Of a stretch of DNA of 64,000 bases, positions 10,573-22,879 are shown piece after piece. Source of the DNA: Puccinia triticina (lineage: Eukaryota; Basidiomycota; Pucciniomycetes; Pucciniales; Pucciniaceae); the NCBI RefSeq assembly GCF_026914185.1, contig NC_070559.1, positions 2,356,001 through 2,420,000 on the forward strand. Direction: 5' to 3'. How positions within the stretch are numbered: position 1 is the stretch's first letter; the number at the start of each line of letters is the position of its first letter. The notes under the pieces are model-generated. The model was not told the origin of the DNA and did not search any database. It saw nothing but the letters and a program-made list of their open reading frames with translations. Both the position numbers and the translations under genes were made by a program.

Positions 10573-13500
10573 TCAGGAGTCCCAGGTAGAGCTGACTCGA
10601 GACCTGCGGCTACGCGGGGTGAAGTTGATAGCGCGAGAGCCATCGGTAATGGAGCGCGTCAAGGAGGGGCCAGAGTCGGCGGCCTCTTCCGGGGTGGCGA
10701 AGGTGCCGTCCTGCTTGTTTCTTGAGAGGCTTGTTTTCATGGAGGGGTCGATGGAGATGGCGAGGGTGTTTGGATTGAAGGGTTGGCTGCGCTGGGTGCG
10801 GAGGCCGCGGACCGAGGTGGGGCTGTCTCCTCCGGGCTTGGTGGGGACATGTTTCGGCGGGGATACGGTCGAGGCCGAGCGGCCCAACAAGACGGCCTTC
10901 CGATTCGCATTCTGCTCCGACGACGAGTCCGTCGGCTTGCTGCTGCCCCCGCGAACACTCGATTGTTGGAGCAAGTATTTCTGCAGCTTGCTGTGCGAGC
11001 CCGGCGAGTGTGGGTCAGGGATCACCTGCAGGTTCGCCGACAGGATCCACTTCGGAAGCCAGCCCCTTTCGCCACTCGATTCGCGGAGACAATACACCCA
11101 GTGGAAGCGCGTCTTGTGGTTAAACACCCGGATCTTCTCGCCCTGCATCACGTTCGTGAGCTCCCCAGACCAGGTGGTGGGCTGCGATTGGAACGCGACC
11201 AGCAAGACTTTGACCGTCGTCAGATTCTCTAGATCGAAACATTCACTCGCTCCATCCAACGGGCTTGAGATCAGGTGCTTGAGCGAGGTTCCGTTGGCGC
11301 TCACTGTGCGCATCGATTGCGTACTTTCCAGAATGCAGCTCTCGGACACCCAGCCGACGTTGTCACTGGATGACTCATTGACGAAGCGGGTCGGGGAGGG
11401 CGAAGGAGTCACGTGTGTGCCCGACAGAGGTGAGCCGAGAACATTGCTTTCCCTCTCTAAATAGTATCTGCCTTTTGACTGACACCCAAAGTACAAAAAG
11501 ACAGCATCAGTTATCGCAGCCTCAAGGGACCCCTCACATTAAAATTGACTTACATGAGATCTCAGTTTAAATGACTCCCCAGCTTTGATGGTCAACTCTC
11601 CTGGAGCCTCGGCTTGGTAGCCACAAATTGCTAGACCATAAGCCAGGGGTTTGGATTCGGTTTCCGGCTTCTTGTTTTCCCCATCAGGCCCGGACTTGGA
11701 ATCATCGGGAGTGAGCTCCTCCTCGAGGTTGAAGCTCAGGTTCTTCTTGCGGCTGTTTGCGACCAGTCTCAACGGGGAAGGGATCTCTTCAATGGAGCGG
11801 ATCGCGAAGTCGACGCCCTCGCGGGATCGGAACGAGCGATAGACTTTCAGAGGGATGTCGTCGTAGCTCAGACAGTATTCCTTGACGTCGTTGATCCTGA
11901 GTAGCAAGACATGCTTTGCCCATGCATGATGTTCATCAGCACAGAAGGCCGAAAGGTGATTGGAAAGCACTTCGATCACTGTCTGCTCGGTGTTTGATTT
12001 GACCCGCATACTGGTCTCCGTGTTGAGCCGCTTGAGTCGGGAGGCGGATCTGGGGTCGGAGCTGTTGAGCGTCTTGAGATTCGACGTAGAGGCCGATCGG
12101 TTGATGGACGACGGGCTCAACGGATTGAGGTCAGGCCGTGCAGTCGAAGGAGGCTTGGCATGGCTCTGCTCTTCCAGAAAGCCAGTCAGGATGGTCGTGC
12201 TCGAAGACCGTTTCCAGACACCACCAGCCCGGTTTTCGTTGAGAGCACCTCCGCTGCGCATCGACCGTGCACCAATCCCTTGTGCTGGCGGCCCCACTCG
12301 CCGAGTCACCAATGAGGGCTTGCGAGCCGTGGTATGAGGTGTTGCTGGTGAACTGGATTGCGAGAGGGATTCATCGGGCTTTGGGCCGGAGAATTTCCGG
12401 CGCAGGTCGGCCAAGCTGTGGATGGATTGATGCGAATTTCGAGAAGCGTTGAATGCAAAAGGCTTCTTGGGCGAGTGGGTGTTGGGCGAAAAGGCAAGGT
12501 TGTGGGGGGAGACCCCTGGTTGAGGAGTTCTGCTGTTGGACGAGGATGAGCTTGTGTCGGTATACGAGTCATCAATTGCGCATTGCGGCGAGGAAGGGCC
12601 CTTTGCCAGCGCCTGTTTCTTGGTGGATTTGATGGGGGACGCAAGAGTGAAACGATCCAGGCCGCCAGTAGGGTGCTCTACTGAATCATGTAATTTGGTG
12701 GGGGTGTAATGCTCGACCGCGGAATCCGACTCATTCGAAGTAGTATCCTGCGCCTTGTGATGGCTAGAGGTCAGACAAGTGATAGCCGTCCGGATCGACG
12801 ACGCCGTGGTGGGTGGAGTAGAGTTTCCACTGTCAGCCGACGGTTTCGACGATTGCAGAGCCAACGAGTTGGGGCATGAATGCATCGCCCAATTCTGATA
12901 AAATTGGTACCCAAGTCAGCCTCAAATGTGGGCGCTGAGAGCTAGATGACCTTATGAGTTGAGTGCTGGACTGACCGTATTGAAACTACTCAAACTATCG
13001 GTCCGTTCCCTGAGGAACTTGGTGGTTTCTTTCAGATTCCATACCTGATCTTCCAAGAGTCTGATTCGGTCACCTGCAAGACGCGACAGCAAGGATTCCG
13101 ATCAGCCCAAAGGAAACCTTTTCAAGAGTGGAAATTCGAGACTTACTTTGGGTTTGGACACAAGTCCACAGGTCACATTCTAGGTTTATTTGGTCACCTG
13201 CGAAGGCCAATCAAGTGGTTAGCCGCCAGCTGTTGTTATAATGTTGAATTTACCAAAGCACGAACCCATCATCTTAGGATTACTATCGGCCAAGTCGAAA
13301 TTATCGGCGAGACCGGTAAGTTCATTGATCAAGCGCATCAGGCGCAATCTCTGGCCCACTTTGATGAAGCCCAAGTCTCTCAGGCACTCAGAATCCAGGT
13401 GGATCAACACGGTCCCATCGATTCCCTGCTCTGTGGAAGGGGAAAGTTGGTCTGATTCAGTTCCTTCAATCATCACAAAAAAGGTAACCAGCCGGACTCA

Positions 13501-13704
13501 ATTCCACTCACCTTCGCAGATGTGTGCCAGTTCGTCGTATCCCACCGCTTGGAGCCACCCCTTGACATCTTCCTCGGACCAGTCAGGCACGGGCGTGACG
13601 TTGTTAAAAAAGTTGATCGAGGTGCCGGGCATGTAGCTATCGGCGTGGTTTGATGCGGATGAGGAGGTGGACATCGGCTGTGAGCTTTCTCCCGAGGGGC
13701 GCAT
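10573..13704 (-). CDS. ubc2: Ubc2/Ste50-like MAPK cascade adaptor (SAM-RA-SH3-SH3)
   Basis: Cytoplasmic adaptor expected to link Ras/Cdc42-type signals to the pheromone/filamentation MAPK cascade; in the smut Ustilago maydis Ubc2 is required for filamentation and virulence. Six exons: 13704-13512, 13430-13254, 13197-13147, 13073-12976, 12894-11554, 11478-10573. All junctions are GT-AG and in phase, giving 921 residues. Domains: SAM at about 41-105 (WSEEDVKGWLQAVGY ... LIHLDSECLRDLG), a short coiled coil at about 141-172, a serine-rich disordered linker, a Ras-association domain at about 470-543, and two SH3 domains at about 592-670 and 706-768. The two C-terminal SH3 domains distinguish basidiomycete Ubc2 from ascomycete Ste50. 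The first SH3 holds an extra ~30-residue proline/serine insert next to intron 5. The symbol is assigned by architecture only. Confidence 0.88.
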
Positions 13705-14340
13705 GATTTCCGGGCAGTAGTGATATCTAGGCGACGTAGTGCAAAGCGTCTATACGAGCTGAGATTCGGTCCACAAATGCACAACGGGCACGAAATCGGG
13801 TCGAGATGTCCGGCGGGAGAGGTTCGATAGGCGTTTCTTGGTGGCCGGCTGTGGAGTATCTGGCCGGGCTGAATTTCTAGCGAAATGGAGAAAAAAAAAA
13901 AAAAAAAACACAGCGAAGCCAGCCATCAATTAATCTGCAATCTGCCGAGCACGTAAATACAATGTCCCCACTGATGGGTAGACTCTGACATCATCCGAGG
14001 GATGAGCTGGAACCATAATCGGTAAAAGTCTCTTTCGCCGATGCGCATGTTTTTGAATTGCGAGGACGAGCACCCAGTAACTTACGGATGATGAGTACCA
14101 GGCAGTTGAAAATATATATATATCTGATATGTTTATAGGGCAAGGTCCACCGTTGTGGGATTTTTTTCTGAAAGAGGAAGGCTGATATGGGGTTAACTTA
14201 TTTAGAAGATATATAAATGGCGGATTTCCCGGGTGGTACCCAAAGCAGCGTGGATGGAGGGTTCACGAGACGACGGTTAAGTATCTGATTGGCGGGACTG
14301 GGAGGGGTCGGTGCGGGCGGCCGGGAGCGTGTAGGAAGAC
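13705..14340. other. Upstream region of the Ubc2-like gene
   Basis: Probable 5' UTR and promoter of the gene transcribed leftwards. Notable features are an A18-type homopolymer at about 13890 and an alternating TA tract at about 14113-14124. No gene or defined regulatory site recognised. Confidence 0.4.
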
Positions 14341-15826
14341 AGGAGCTCAGATCACAGGGTCTTGAGAAGGCAAAGAACTCGAGTCATAAGCCGAGCAAGC
14401 CTGGGCTGGGGGATGGCGAGCTGGAGGAGAGGAGGCGGGGGCGAAGGTGAGTGGGAAGTCACTATACGGCTATCGAAGAGGTTCCAGGCAGACTGGACTA
14501 AACAAGTTGCAGATTGCTGGGCTCGGGTTGGCTGGACTGGATGGTGGTCGGAGAGGAGATGGATGGAATCCGATGCTGATGATACCGAAAGCAAGCTGGC
14601 AACACCTCCTTGGCTGTTCATCCACTGGAGCGAGTCTTGGAAGTGGTGTGTGTAGTAGTAGTGGCCGGAGTCTAGGCCAGCAGCATGGCTCAGGCTACAT
14701 GGGAGCTTCCTCATGGCGACTGCACTCCGCCTCGGTTGCCGCTGGTTGGGCTCGACTCTCAAGCGATCCTCCTCGGCGACGACGCGGAGCCAGGCAGGAA
14801 GGCTTTGGCTCTTCATGAATCAGCACGTTGTTACCAGCTACGAGATATCTTTACATACTTGCTTGTTTGTACTGCGCTCATCAGTGCGGGGCCGACACCG
14901 CGTCGGCTTCGGTCGCCGGCGCGAGGTAACCAACAATACTCGGCTGCTGGCTGAGATGGTGTGAGCCAGGGCTCGGGTCTGGCCATCAGCTCATGGACAG
15001 TTACCCGCTGGGCAGGCCGGTCTCCACTGTCCACAATCAAGCGCGGGAAGGCCGACTCGAACTTCCTGGGCGCTCGCTTTGGTTTGAGGCCGACTGACCC
15101 CACGGGTCGCCGCGGACGGCAATTGGAGATGTCTCGGGACATGTGTTCTGATGTCCAGCGCTGCATCGGCTGGATGACTCTGCTTGTTGGATTCTGGACG
15201 TTTCTCCAGAATGCACCCGCCGGATGCTCTCTGGATGCCTCACATGCCTCCCAGCCCGAACTTCCACTGTCTCCGAGCTTTTCTCCGAGGAGGCGCGAAG
15301 CATCTCCGAAGGAGAGGCACTAAAGACACGTTCTTCGCCTGAGGCTGACAGGCTTTTGCGCAGAAAATCATAAATTGTGTATTTACATCTTTATTCCCTC
15401 TCTCTCTCTCAACTTTCAATTCATTGCCCCATATACCTGGTAGTTATAGCCCTCAATCTGAGCTGTCTTGTACATAATTTTTCAAGTAAAACTATCAAAA
15501 ACTTGCTCCTCAGTGTCCATTCTTGGGAGGGCTATTCCTGAGCCTTCCTGAGCAATGCGAAGAAGCCATCGGATCATCCGAAGGGGTCGGACACGCTCTC
15601 ACGGTTTTTTCGAGTACATAGTTTATATTTCAAGTTTAATTGGCCAATTTATTTTCTGGATCCTTATAATCTTTGCAATTAAAACATACTGGAGTTCTAT
15701 GGGTTGAAGTTTTGTACAAAAAGAACCCAAGATACGAATTTGCTTGCATTGGTGGGAATTCAAACTGCAAGAGCCTTATCTTTGGGTGCTTGGGATCCAA
15801 GCTGAGACCAATATCTGCACCGCGGA

Positions 15827-15882
15827 GTCACGGCATACCAATCACGGCATACCAATCACGGCATACCAATCACGGCATACCA
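15827..15882 (+). repeat. Four tandem copies of a 14-bp repeat
   Basis: The unit ATCACGGCATACCA is repeated four times, the first copy beginning with G instead of A. A simple young tandem array in a gene-free stretch. Confidence 0.9.
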
Positions 15883-16684
15883 AAGTGACTATGGTGTCGT
15901 GTTGGGATTGCGCAGTCGTGAAGCGGGCATGATATCCGGGTGTGCTTTGCTGCGGCTCTTGCGCCCGTCCGCTGAACTCAGCCTGGCGGCCCGACCCCGA
16001 CACAAGGAGACATAAACGCAGTGATCCATCATCGGCTGGGGATTGCGACTGAAAAACTTCAAGAAGCTCCTCAAACAAGCACCCAGTCCCAGATACTCAT
16101 TCTAGTCCTGGTGTACCTCCCCCACGGGATGCATTCTCTGGCCCATGTCGCACTACCAACCATCCAGTATGTATCGAACCTTCAGTGAGGGAATATCCTC
16201 TGTGACATACACAAAAAAAACTCCGCATAGCAACAATCGCAGCTGTTGTTATCAGCAGGGGTTGCTTACTGACTTTATGTATATGTTTCTACTTCTCTAG
16301 CCGGAATGTAATCGTGGGTGGTATGTCAATCGGGTTCGAATGCTGAGCCTCTGGACGGTCGGCGGAGGCCGGTTGGGTTGGCTGTTCTCGGTTATATCCT
16401 CGAGAGAAGTGAGAGACCACAACTTCGGCGAATACAGTCCACGATTTATAGCCAGTGTTTGCTGGGGACCCTAATACGTCAGGGCACCACGGTCCACAAA
16501 AGAATAGGGAATGGTGATTACATGTAAGCCAGTCAAGGTAGATCAAGCGCACCTTGCCTTCAGCCCTTCGCAGGTCACAAATTTTTCTGCTCGCTTCCTC
16601 ACGAATTCCTGTGCAAACAGATCGCCTTGACGCTATCGCAGTATTCAAGTGAGTTTAAGAATAGGTCCAGAGCACTGCCAAAAA

Positions 16685-16820
16685 TAACTGTTCGGGCAGT
16701 CCGAGCAGTTGTCGGACAAACTTTGCCCAACGAGTTCTGCAGGGTGCTGGGTCCAGATTGTCGAACTCGTTGGACAAACTTTGTACGATAACTGCTCGGA
16801 CAGTCTTGCCCAAGCAGTTA
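16685..16820. repeat. 136-bp palindromic MITE-like element
   Basis: The left arm (TAACTGTTCGGGCAGTCCGA...) is the imperfect complement of the right arm, which ends ...CAAGCAGTTA. Shared blocks include CCGAGCAGTT and CAACGAGTT in both arms. A second, more diverged member is at 25028-25171. No target duplication is clear. Confidence 0.65.
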
Positions 16821-18909
16821 GCTCACGCAGCAAAAGACGTACCCAACTAAAACCACGCGGACTCTGGAAAGAAAATCCACAGGTAAACTAGAACCAATGG
16901 TTGCGTCAAAAGAAATGAACCTTCGTAGATAATTGGTTTGTTTATTCTGGAGAGGAATTCTAAGCTTTATAACTTAGCTGCTTCAACGTCGGGTGAGGTG
17001 CCCGAAACCATCCTATCATCATGGTCCGTAGTTAAGGCAAACTTGCAATCGCTGAGAGCCGTGGCCGTGAGTTCCAGCGTAAAGCTTCCGGTGGGCTTCG
17101 CCTGCCAACTCGCCCTGCATTGTCGACCAGAGCTGTACTCCATCACTTTTCCAAACCTCGGGTCCGCTTCTGTGCTGTATCATCATAATGTCCCATCTCG
17201 CACCATCATGGTCTGCATTCTTGATAAAGTGGGGTTTGGGACTGTGGATGCTTCACGTCTGCAAATGGAAAGAGCAGAAATCAAGCCGGAAATCGCTAAG
17301 GGTCGTGACCTTGATTATCGGCGTGGAACTACTGACGGGCTCAGCCTGCCGACTTGATCCGCCTGATCGACCAGATCTTTACTGCATCATTTTCGAAAGC
17401 TCTGGTCCCGTTCGGTTTTCTTCCAAAATCTTAACGGCCGAAAACCACAACACCTCCGTGCAATTAACCTGATCAGAGGAAATGTGAAGAGGTAAGCGCA
17501 CAGTTGAACTATCCCGATGGCAGCTGGATAGGAACACAAATTCAACTCGCCATTAAATAAGAAGCGCATGATATATTTTCGTCAACAACGCTCAAATGAA
17601 CGTGAGTTAACTAGGGGGGAGGACACAACTGGCATTAGTTAAGAAATCCCAAGATTGAGAAATGAGCAAGACTTGCGCTTACCAGATAGAGTATTCTACA
17701 AAAGCGCGAGAAAAGCCCATCCATTCCCATTCAACGATTATCAGCTGTTACCATACTTGCCTATGTTCGGGCGCCAGAAGCTGCTTCATTGGTTGAATCG
17801 CTCACCTCGCCTAATGCAGATGCACTGCTTCTAACAACCCAGTCCTGTTTCTTAAGTTTAAGACGAAAACAGACTATGCTGAAGCATCAACACCGGGTGG
17901 GCATCTTTTCTCGCCTTTATTGATAAATCAGTCTATATGAGCGCGAGGAAAGTCCATCCACTTAATCCGACGATTCAGGGAGGTCGGTTGTTGAAAGACT
18001 GGAGTTGCTGCTTCGTATGTATGCCTTTGATCGATCCCTAGAGCCCGCTTCTTCGGGTGGATGGCTCACCTTGCCGGACGCAGACGCAGTGGTTTTATGA
18101 ACCTAGCCATGTTCCCTAAATCCAAGATGAAAACAGACGATGTAGAATCATTCACGGGGGGTAAGCACCTTTTCGGTCCTTCATCATACCCCCCAAGTAA
18201 TCCTAACATTGAGCAAAAGATCACCTCGTTTAGGAGCCATGCATATTGCATTCCTTTTCTTTTGGTCTTTCCCTCCTAGTCGAAAAGTAATGTAAAGAGA
18301 GTTGAGTAGCCTAGCTGAGATTGTTGTGGTAACCTTCTGGTGCGAGACGTCCTGTTGACCACAAAGAAGTTCTCAAGCAAGCTACTCTTGCTAAACAATG
18401 ACTCTGGGGCCCGCCTCATAAGTGGATACCCAAAATACATACTTCCCTTTGATTCAACCGAGTTGGCGAGTTCGCAGTGTTGCAGGAGGTGCTTAAAAGT
18501 CGCTACCACCTCTAAAAACATTTTCCCCACCCACCATCCAATCCATCACGTCGATCACATCCTCCCATCTATCCCATCTATCTGCCAAAAAAAACCTTCT
18601 GGAACTCTTCAACTCTTTGCAGGTAAGATCTTCAATTGCAATTTTTCATCTAGCTTCTCAATATCACATTTTCAGACAGATAGCTCAACCCAAATCAAAC
18701 AGTAGTCCGTTGAATCAAATCATTATCAATTGATTGGCAACATTTCGTGACCGTTCTCTAGTCTATCCTCCACACATCCGTCTTTGTCTGTCTTGATTGA
18801 TACTCTCACCTCAGACCGGCCTCTTTATCATAGCTCACATGGCTTTGTATGCTTACTTTCGTTGCCCTCATTCTACCTTGCGTTAAAATGGATTTAGGAA
18901 CAGACAATC

Positions 18910-21537
18910 ATGGCACAAGCATCCTCCTCGAACACAAATGTATTCGGAAACCGGAACACGTCTGAGGACGCATTCAATGTTGGGTAGGTGTTGTCTGCGT
19001 GTTCTATCTCGAGAGAATTGAAAATTAAACATGATCACCTACCTTCCAGGCCTTCATCTACCAACATGGCTTCCTGGTCCGCAGGAACAGCATTGACTGC
19101 AAACTATCTAAGCGGTGAGCTAGTCTATGCGGCATACGGATCAATTACTTCAAGTAACACTAAATTATTCCCCTCTTCTTCTCTCTCGCCGCGAAATTCT
19201 TCTGAATGCAAAGTACCGAGCACCAATCCAAACCCCCCGATCCCCTTCTCCTACTACAACGCGCCTCAGCCTTGGGGGACACAGACGTGAGTCCTTTGTT
19301 TTCTCATGGAATATCGAGAGTGCTTCTTTTCTTAACTTGAGAACTTGTTTCCTTGATACGAAATACTGACTAAATAATCATTCAGCTATAGCAGCTCATC
19401 GGCATACACAAACGCTGTACCATACAGCCCTAATCACCAGGATGGTGAGCTTCTTTGTACGGAATTCATAATTGCTGAAGAAAGTTTGGCTAATGTTTCT
19501 CTCTCGTCGCGAAATTCTTCTGAATGCGAAGTACCGAGCGCCAATCCAAACCCCTCAATTCCCTTCTCCTACTACAACGGGCCTCAGCCTTGGGAGGAAC
19601 AGACGACTGAGGACGCGTTCAATGCTGGGTAGGTGTTGTCTTTGCGTTCTATCTCGAGAAAAATTGAAAAGTAAACATGATCACCTACCTTCCAGGCCTT
19701 CGTCTATCAACGTGGCTTCCTGGTCCGCAGGAACAGCATTAACTGAAAACTATCTAAGCGGTGAGCCAGTTTATGCGGCATACGGATCAATCATTTCAAG
19801 TAACACTAAATTATTCCCCCCTCCTCCTCTCTTGCCGCGAAATTCTTCTGAATGCAAAGTACCGAGCGCCAATCCAAACCCCTCAATTCCCTTCTCCTAC
19901 TACAACGAGCCTCAGCCTTGGGGGACACAGGCGTGAGTACTTTTCTTTTCTTATGGAATATCGAGGATGTTTCTTTCATTAACTTGAGAACTTACTTCCT
20001 TGACACAAAATCCTACCTAACAAATCATTCAGCTATAGCAGCGCATTGTCATACACAAACGCTGCACCATACAGCCTCAACAACCAGGATGGTAAGGTTC
20101 TTTGTAAGGAATACTTAACTGCTGAAGAAACTTTGGCTAATTTACCAATCAACTTTATCTACAACTTTCAATTTGTTACAGGTGTGCACTCGGAACAATT
20201 GTCAGTCACGGTCTCCTTTTGGCAAACGTGTCATATTTTAAATCAAGGGAATTGGATATTAATCATGATTTTTCAAATTTCAGGGTTCCTTTCACCACCG
20301 ATAATCATTCTTATGCAGCACCAGCACTTCACTTGGAAAACTCAACCGGTGAGCCTCTTCATGCAGCCTTATGACTAATCACTTTCTTCAACACTAACTC
20401 ATTCTCCCCTTTCTCTTGATCACCGGAATGTTTTTTTTTGCCCATAAAGCACCAGCAACGTATGAAACATTTGCATCAGCGTCTAGCTCATACGACAATG
20501 GGCCTTCAAATTTGTGAGCACTTTAGTTCCGCTTGGAACAATAAGGGTATTTCCTTTCTTAACTTGAGTGCTTGATGTTGCAATTTTGCTCCTTTATTGA
20601 TACGAAACAATCACAACCAAATCATGCAACTTCCGACAGCCAAACCCCGCTGACCTTATCCTCAGGAACACCCTCAAGCGGGTACAATCATCCATGTAAG
20701 TTTTTTTTTTGAGGAACACATAATTAGTCAGGAACTTTTGGCTAATTCATAAATCAATCTTATTCACAAATTTCAAACTGTTGTAGCTACCAGCTCGGGA
20801 GGACGGTGAGTGTTGATTCCTTGTATTGGTAATCGCTTGAATTGACGACTGAGAAGTATTTCAATATTCTATTTCAACTATTACTCACACCAATTGTCCA
20901 ACAGAAACAATGGTCAAAATGATGTGTGAGTTGATTCAGGACATATTTTCTGGGTGCTTCATTGATTGAAAATTGAAGCTTATTGTTCCTCTGTTAATTA
21001 AATCCAAAATAGTAATTCCCCGCAACAAACCGGAACAGTACCGGAAAGCCTAGCTGTCGTATCAAATCCTGAACCGGAATCTCAGCTTCCAGGTCACGGC
21101 TCTAGCAAGCGCCAAGGTGCGCTATATTCAATCAACAGTCAAACAGGGATGTTTGTATGCACATTCCCTGGTTGCGGGAAGCAGATGTCCAGGAAGGACA
21201 ATGTTAAAGGGCACTGGGTCACACACAACCCGAATCAACTTTGTAAGCTTTTTTTCCCTCCAATTATCTTGCGCAAAGCCTTCACTTTTCACCAAATTTG
21301 TCTCATTATATCGGAGAAAATGCTGACTACTTTCAAAAAAAAAAAACAGTTGCCTGTAATTACCATGCCGTGAGAGCGGTGCCAGCTGGGAAGACCTTTT
21401 GCACTAAGAAGTTCAAGAGGTTGGCCGACCTCAGGAAGCATGTGAAAAATGTGCACAGTGCACCGTGGGACATGGCATTTCTTCGACAACAAACAAGATC
21501 AGAAATGGCCCACCAAAATGCTCTCCGGCTTAGGTAG
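18910..21537 (+). CDS. C2H2 zinc-finger protein with duplicated low-complexity N-terminal exons
   Basis: Likely nuclear DNA-binding protein of 503 residues in 13 exons: 18910-18983, 19050-19286, 19386-19628, 19696-19932, 20033-20091, 20182-20200, 20284-20348, 20450-20513, 20640-20695, 20787-20805, 20905-20925, 21013-21242, 21350-21537. All junctions are GT-AG and stay in phase. Finger 1 is canonical: C414-x4-C419-x12-H432-x3-H436. The second has C459-x12-H472-x4-H477, but its first cysteine is 15 residues upstream (C444), an unusual spacing. The first 300 residues are Ser/Asn/Pro/Tyr-rich, activation-domain-like, and built from repeated blocks ending in PFSYYN-x-PQPW. The start is the first ATG in the frame that continues through all exons. 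The specific target is unknown. Confidence 0.7.
18959..20142 (+). repeat. Internal tandem duplication of an exon-intron block in the zinc-finger gene
   Basis: Block A covers about 18959-19494 and is repeated at about 19602-20142, introns included, at high identity. Between them lies a third partial copy (19495-19603) of the part encoding SSEC-x-VPS-x-NPNP and PFSYYN. The duplication keeps phase 2 at both block edges, so the reading frame survives. Confidence 0.8.
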
Positions 21538-22879
21538 GAACAGTGACGCAGTGAAAGATCACCACAGGAAAACAACGGTAGCGGAGAAAGAAATCCCATA
21601 ACCCCTTCCTAACAAAACAACCTATGTATAATTGTTAATAATAAATCTGCCTTATCACATTTATTTTTTTGTATGTTGTGTGGATGTTGTTAGATGACCA
21701 AAATGAAGTGTCTATGCTCTTGTATTATAATAAGAAATGTATAATAATTTTTGAGAACACTTCAAGTTCCAGTATATATTGCATTAATATTGGCAGGTCT
21801 CTTGAGTGCATAGTGTTGTGGCAGGTTGTGGCACAGGGACTCGGAGACACAAGATGGTATGGATTGACAAGCTCACAGCCTGGACTCACATCCAGGATGA
21901 GGAAGATACCACAATTGTGGCGAGGCTCAGAGTGTGTAGCCCCTTTGGGCTACAACACATAGGTAAGGAGTCCCACAGGTTTTGATGTATGACATCTAAC
22001 TTTACTTTCATGTGTTTAGGCCGGACTGGCTATCCGGTCTACATCAGGCCAGAGGTGGAATTTTTACATTATTTTATTTTTTTCAGGGGAAGGTGGTAGG
22101 TGTTGTTTTGGACTGCTGAGATTATGTAGAAATGGAAGAGGATTATAATGGTATGGGAGGCTGTGAATAAATCAGAGGGGTATGCGGTGATATTTGGGTT
22201 GGAAGGCATTTTTCAAAACATTCGGCTGGGCAGCCTCAAGCCAAATGCAAGCGGGAGGGTCCTTGCGCCCCGCGAGCACAGGGAGGGACTTGTGTTAAGT
22301 TTGGGGAGGAAGGGGTATCTCCCCAATACAATACCGGGACGTGTGGACTTGAACTCCCAACACAACCTCCATCTTTGCCTGCCACAAACAAACCCTTGCA
22401 AGCTTGCTGCCACAGGCAAGAGCCATGCAAGATGCACTTCTGTTGAGGGGTGGTGCTGCACTCCTCTACAAGTTTCACTTGGTGGCCACAAGGGGCAAGG
22501 TACTCAGTCAAGTCAGACACCCCTTGTAGACTTTTGTTCAGCTTGCAATATACTGCAAAATTATCACCACAACAAAACTCTGTGCATACTATATAAACAT
22601 AACTGTGAGATTTCACAACAATCAAATTGGAAATTCAAATGGGGTCACTGTCAAATCAAAAAATGCTGAATTCTCATCTTAGAAGTGTTCCTCAAATCTA
22701 ATTTGATTAATCTAATCACTTGAGTTACACATGAAACCAGTTAAAAGAATTGTTTTGTAGGTTCAGAACTTGAATTCTTGTAGTTGGAATACAAAAATAT
22801 GTGAGAATAAAAGGATCTATGAGAAAAATGACTGAAGCGTTACAGATGAAAGAGAGCATAGGGCATTTTGAAACACAAC
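21538..22879. other. Intergenic, no gene recognised
   Basis: Probable 3' flank of the zinc-finger gene, then anonymous sequence with one arm of the GGGAGGGACTTGTGTTAAG repeat family at about 22283-22303. Short open frames lack any domain. Confidence 0.4.

Larger units (their letters stand above)
14341..18909. other. 4.5 kb with no recognised gene
   Basis: Several overlapping frames of 60-150 codons occur on both strands at 14350-15320, but none shows a domain or a convincing splice partner, and they contradict each other. From 15360 the sequence is AT-rich. At about 17050-17160 and 17300-17410 a degenerate internal duplication is visible (shared 'cctgccaactcg/cctgccgacttg' then 'cgaccag...tctggtcc' type blocks). 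18530-18900 is probably the 5' flank of the zinc-finger gene. Confidence 0.45.

Noticed and set aside
14352..15323. Several 85-155 codon frames on both strands
   Set aside because: They overlap each other in conflicting frames, contain no recognisable domain, and reflect a locally GC-rich stretch upstream of the Ubc2-like gene.
16318..16350. tRNA-like B box (GGTTCGAAT)
   Set aside because: No matching A box or acceptor stem could be folded around it.
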